NCBI RefSeq assembly: GCF_023343835.1
Contig: NC_064472.1
Coordinates: forward strand, 10,593,469-10,657,468
From: Lagopus muta
Taxonomy: Eukaryota; Chordata; Aves; Galliformes; Phasianidae
Direction: 5' to 3'
Length of the DNA stretch: 64,000 bases
Within the stretch, counting starts at the first letter, position 1. Each line of letters starts with the position of its first letter. This document shows, piece after piece, positions 62,901 through 64,000 of this stretch. The position numbers and the translations under genes are program-made. Under the pieces are notes generated by a model. It was not told the origin of the DNA, ran no database searches, and saw only the letters and a program-made list of their open reading frames with translations.

Positions 62901-63466
62901 TTCCACTATTGGAGCAATAATTTAATTTCCACCAGCACACTCGCTGATATACTTTAAACCAGTTACTTTTTTTCCACCCAAAAATTTAAAAAAAAAACCA
63001 CACTTAACTACATGTGATTTGAGTTTTTAACAAGTGTCATGCTGGCTGGTTAAGTGTGATAAAGTACAGATACTAGACCCACATTATTTCAATTCCACTT
63101 TAACGTGGTGTTCTTCACCCTTGGAGATAATCAGAACTATTCTGATTAAACTTAATTTGGAAGTTAATTCTGCTTGAGCAAGGATTGCATAAAACAACCT
63201 CCCAGCTCAAAGCATACTATAACACAAAATACAAATCAGATGCTAAAAATCAGGCATAATACTACCTTATGATGCCAAGCATTAATTTTCTGCACGAATG
63301 AGATGTATTTCTAAATTTCATTATTAGACATGGCAAGCTTACTTTTCGGAGACTTTGTAGCCTTCATTGGTAGACACTGCTTTGTACTGCACATTCCCCT
63401 TTGTTCGCTCCAACTCATCACGCCAGTCTTCAAGAGTATCAAACATCACAGTTTGGTTTCTTCCAT
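47333..63466 (-). CDS. MTMR12: MTMR12, myotubularin-related protein 12 (3' ten exons; 5' part beyond window)
   Basis: MTMR12 (3-PAP) is a catalytically inactive myotubularin. It binds and stabilises active PI3P/PI(3,5)P2 phosphatases such as MTM1 and MTMR2 and controls their location. Ten exons join without a single phase error to 1661 nt: two bases of an Asp codon, 552 codons and TAA. They cover the myotubularin phosphatase-like domain and the C-terminal tail; the PH-GRAM exons are not in the window. Clear family marks are FDTLEDWRDELERTKGN, GIPIWCWSCHNGAALLKM, SLQEIQTAYTRFKQLFLID, GFQSLIQKEWVIGGHGFLDR, PPAFEFTETYLTVLSDSLY and IKVWAQRYLRWIPEAQ. Aligned from the following SLVQVMMDS block, the CX5R loop (CSDGWDR in MTM1) is EESATDL: Cys to Glu and Arg to Leu. 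The other dead paralogues MTMR10 and MTMR11 are less similar in these blocks. Confidence 0.97.
47909..48934 (-). other. MTMR12: MTMR12 intron (last)
   Basis: GTAAGA donor, CAAG acceptor. Includes a short (GTTT)n run near 48511-48532. Nothing else recognised. Confidence 0.85.
48935..49096 (-). CDS. MTMR12: MTMR12 coding exon, penultimate
   Basis: 162 nt, 54 codons in phase 0: TGEILKAQSSPFRFLTVWDW and on to KSQRKTARFK. A second TTTCAG lies 35 bases inside, but using it would break the frame. The acceptor TTTGACAG|ACTGGT at 49097 keeps phase with both neighbours and was therefore chosen. The first dozen residues are the least conserved part. Confidence 0.92.
49097..49736 (-). other. MTMR12: MTMR12 intron
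   Basis: GTAAGG donor after an ACG codon, ACAG acceptor. AT-rich, with no feature of note. Confidence 0.85.
49737..49904 (-). CDS. MTMR12: MTMR12 coding exon with the FEFTETYL motif
   Basis: 168 nt, 56 codons, phase 0: APVFLLLLNCVWQLVQQYPP, then AFEFTETYLTVLSDSLYVPI and on to QHQKDTTT. The (Q)xPxxFEF-TE-YL pattern is conserved across the myotubularin phosphatase fold. The acceptor is CTTTTAG|GCT and the donor ACG|GTAAGG. Confidence 0.97.
49905..50574 (-). other. MTMR12: MTMR12 intron
   Basis: GTATGA donor, TTTTAG acceptor. AT-rich unique-looking sequence. Confidence 0.85.
50575..50747 (-). CDS. MTMR12: MTMR12 coding exon with the dead catalytic loop
   Basis: 173 nt. Starts AA, completing a Glu codon split from the previous exon, then ESATDLCCVISSLVQVMMD and on to LDRCNHLHKSDKEE. 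This exon carries most of the loop that is C-S-D-G-W-D-R in active myotubularins. Here the catalytic Cys and Arg are Glu and Leu. It also has GFQSLIQKEWVIGGHGF, equivalent to the conserved GF..L..KEW..FGHKF block. Confidence 0.97.
50748..51920 (-). other. MTMR12: MTMR12 intron
   Basis: GTAAGA donor after ATT-G, TTTGTAG acceptor. A pyrimidine-rich patch lies at about 51015-51090. No gene or clear repeat. Confidence 0.85.
51921..51991 (-). CDS. MTMR12: MTMR12 coding exon, 71 nt
   Basis: G completes an Arg codon (AG|G), then 23 codons RVLKKAIEVVECLERQHTNV-LLI, then G of the next Glu codon. It encodes the strand leading into the pseudo-active-site loop. The acceptor is CCACAATAG and the donor ATTG|GTAAGA. 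Confidence 0.95.
51992..53610 (-). other. MTMR12: MTMR12 intron
   Basis: Bounded by an unusual GTTTGC donor at 53610 and a CAATAG acceptor. AT-rich. A 109-codon plus-strand frame at 53028-53357 resembles nothing I know. Confidence 0.8.
53611..53689 (-). CDS. MTMR12: MTMR12 coding exon, 79 nt
   Basis: AT completes an Asp codon, then 25 codons NSTDFWATDVKWFSLLESTN-WLEII, then AG of an Arg codon. It matches the MTMR12-specific DNS-FW-TD-KWFSLLES-WL-IIR block. The acceptor TTTTGTTCAG is strong; the donor CAG|GTTTGC is weak. Confidence 0.96.
54308..54500 (-). mobile_element. CR1 LINE 3' end, antisense
   Basis: 'aagttggaaaagacctccaa', 'gatcttgcagtccaaccatc', 'agcacctccagggatggtga' and 'ctccctgggcagtccgatcc' are the reverse complement of a CR1 3'UTR in correct order. 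It abuts the 5' edge of the FSD1L-like pseudogene. Confidence 0.9.
54541..56200 (+). pseudogene. FSD1L: FSD1L processed pseudogene (retrocopy), 5'-truncated and disrupted
   Basis: FSD1L is a coiled-coil/FN3/SPRY (B30.2) protein. Translating the plus strand in shifting frames gives its parts in order without introns: LDEEYDRL-stop-SAMDEMEE (54550-54600), HELKVLQNQLSQCRNALECS and EELLGLDAQSLDIK (54626-54730), SGVSDNIICLIVGFSQ (54805-54855), EIDLAACPVVDN (54904-54940), WRTIKENSKVD and RKANV (55490-55555), VVAGEYLDPITLETR (55680-55725), SSHLTLKDEDPDVE-stop-EP (55751-55800), STPKRTSVSAKLSTKGS, YFTGELYTLPGD and QHYFEVRAQ (55858-55995), FYNANSK (56012-56032), LSTGLQVQNA and KLQKSE (56111-56158), and TSSLNSV (56177-56197). 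It has several stops and frameshifts. About 70 codons of SPRY are missing near 56010, and about 0.5 kb is inserted near 54960. The parent family is recognised from memory; FSD1 is the alternative but fits less well (SLDIK, TSVS). Confidence 0.85.
54961..55484. mobile_element. LTR-like insertion inside the FSD1L pseudogene
   Basis: About 520 bp interrupts the FSD1L-like frame between the codons for DNHIMV and WRTIKE. It starts TGTGACTGG and can be ended at ...CTGCA, TG...CA like an LTR. It carries an internal CT-rich/ATTTATT region and has no GT-AG boundaries, so it is not an intron. I see no clear target-site duplication and cannot name the family; another kind of insertion is possible. Confidence 0.45.
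57882..58006 (-). CDS. MTMR12: MTMR12 coding exon with tandem acceptors
   Basis: 125 nt: A completes a Gly codon (GG|A), then IYRTIRKPPYELLKTDDLSS, SLPSLQEIQTAYTRFKQLFL, I, then G of Asp. The upstream acceptor (GATATAG|AATC) restores the I-Y-R/K-T-I order seen in the family. A second AG nine bases further would also stay in frame but drop I-Y-R. The pyrimidine tract is poor. Confidence 0.94.
58007..60098 (-). other. MTMR12: MTMR12 intron
   Basis: GTCAGT donor at 60098. Includes an A24 run at about 59522-59545. No gene recognised; frames here are under 80 codons. Confidence 0.85.
59522..59545. repeat. A homopolymer, about 24 bases
   Basis: Uninterrupted A run in an MTMR12 intron. It is not preceded by a recognisable retroelement body. 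Confidence 0.85.
60099..60205 (-). CDS. MTMR12: MTMR12 coding exon with IWCWSCHNG
   Basis: 107 nt, phase 0 in and two bases over: IWCWSCHNGAALLKMSAFPK then EQDDSTSQMQKAFLD-G(G). It corresponds to the myotubularin 'P-x-x-SWRHP...A-LLR' strand, with the inactive-paralogue wording WCWSCHNGAAL. The acceptor CTTTCTGCAG is strong. Confidence 0.97.
60206..62150 (-). other. MTMR12: MTMR12 intron with a Mariner-like element
   Basis: GTAAGT donor and CTGCAG acceptor. It hosts a roughly 550 bp Galluhop/Mariner-type element (60575-61123). The rest is AT-rich with no recognised feature. Confidence 0.85.
60575..61123. mobile_element. Galluhop/Mariner1-like DNA transposon, internally deleted
   Basis: The right end reads 'ataggaggcattacttttgg' then 'agcagccctca'. 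The left end has its inverted partner in diverged form, 'aaaagtgatgcctacttatt'. Between them are landmarks typical of chicken copies: 'tagtcaccaccattagctat', 'cacatggaggaattcgatga' and 'cttcatatgcacttccactg'. The length is far below an autonomous Mariner (about 1.3 kb) and no transposase frame survives, so it is a non-autonomous or decayed copy. Charlie-Galluhop, which shares these ends, is the alternative name. Confidence 0.8.
62151..62226 (-). CDS. MTMR12: MTMR12 coding exon, 76 nt
   Basis: G completes a Lys codon (AA|G), then LPLYFVVPICVSEESILKYE-GRGIP. It matches the LPAYFVVP...GHGIP block that precedes IWCWSC. The acceptor is GTCATCTTAG|GTTG and the donor CCT|GTAAGT. Confidence 0.96.
62227..63342 (-). 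other. MTMR12: MTMR12 intron
   Basis: GTAAGC donor, TTTTTTTTGTCATCTTAG acceptor. AT-rich with no recognised feature. Confidence 0.85.
63343..63466 (-). CDS. MTMR12: MTMR12 coding exon, 5'-most in window
   Basis: 124 nt: AT completes an Asp codon, then GRNQTVMFDTLEDWRDELER, TKGNVQYKAVSTNEGYKVSE, then AA of Lys. It opens the phosphatase-like domain at about residue 205 of the family's roughly 747. The acceptor is TGTCTGATAG and the donor AAAA|GTAAGC. Confidence 0.96.
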
Positions 63467-64000
63467 CTATCAGACAAATAATGTTAATTCAGATTTCGCA
63501 TTTCATTTAAAGCTCATTCTTTCATCACAGCTGTGAGTTTTACACTGAATACAGCATCTGAGGAATTTAGTAAGAATGGGAAATTGATTACGGCGGTTGG
63601 CCATAATCATTTCAACTAAGACTTTTCCCATGCTTCCACTTAGGCACCTCAGCAACAGTTACAACAGCAGTCCGATTTAGCCACAATTCTAATTCAACAG
63701 ACACATAATTTACGGAGTAATGTCAATTGTTCTGGACACTGGTCATAATTAAACATCCTGCAAAACTGAAAAGATAAGTGGTGCTGGAACTTCCACGGAA
63801 GATACAACTGCAGTGCTAATAAAGACTAGTTTCTTCCACATTTACTTAGCCTCTTCCTGGAGAAACCTCTTTTTCTGATGTTTGTAGTTGAAACTGAATA
63901 GCAGTTACAGATGAATTACCTAAGTCAGCAATGTGCCCTTGCACCAAAGGAAGCCAACGTATTTTTTGTCTGCATTAATTAAACCACTTCCCACAAACTG
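63467..64000 (-). other. MTMR12: MTMR12 intron, continues beyond the window
   Basis: The preceding exon, expected to encode the C-terminal end of the PH-GRAM region, is not found in these 534 bases. MTMR12 is therefore cut by the right window edge. Confidence 0.75.

Overview
This window is vertebrate nuclear DNA, almost certainly from a bird and most likely a galliform (chicken-like). It has small exons in AT-rich introns, one sharp CpG island, many CR1 LINE 3' fragments, an avian ERVL-type LTR and a Galluhop/Mariner-like DNA element with the ends typical of galliform genomes. There is no bacterial, plasmid or CRISPR content. Two protein-coding genes lie in tandem on the minus strand, in the order known from human 5p13.3 and its avian (Z-linked) counterpart.

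GOLPH3 (PI4P-binding Golgi phosphoprotein 3) is complete at 4327-31495. Its four coding exons join in perfect phase to a 294-residue protein. The 3'UTR runs left of 4327, with the likely main poly(A) signal at 2787-2792. The first intron is 18.1 kb and holds CR1 copies and a solo ERVL-type LTR. The promoter is a CpG island at about 30990-32070. It carries YY1-like motifs in both orientations, a GC box and a long polypurine/polypyrimidine tract. The GOLPH3 frame stays open upstream of the canonical ATG and includes an in-frame upstream ATG.

From about 32.1 to 44.86 kb is intergenic DNA with CR1 copies, an (AT)n block and a small CTTCA/TTTCA array. I recognise no gene in it.

MTMR12 (catalytically dead myotubularin, 3-phosphatase adaptor) fills the right third, 3' end first. 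A 2.4 kb 3'UTR and ten coding exons (47333-63466) join in phase to 552 codons covering the myotubularin phosphatase-like domain through the C-terminus. The N-terminal PH-GRAM exons lie beyond 64000. The loop equivalent to CX5R reads E-E-S-A-T-D-L, so the catalytic Cys and Arg are both replaced.

The least expected feature is a degraded, intronless copy of FSD1L on the plus strand at about 54541-56200, inside an MTMR12 intron. It runs from the coiled coil to the C-terminus, with stops, frameshifts, an internal deletion and a roughly 0.5 kb LTR-like insertion. Processed pseudogenes are uncommon in birds, so this is the main discovery candidate. The two functional genes both act in phosphoinositide membrane biology (PI4P reading at the Golgi; PI3P/PI(3,5)P2 phosphatase regulation), but nothing here shows joint regulation.
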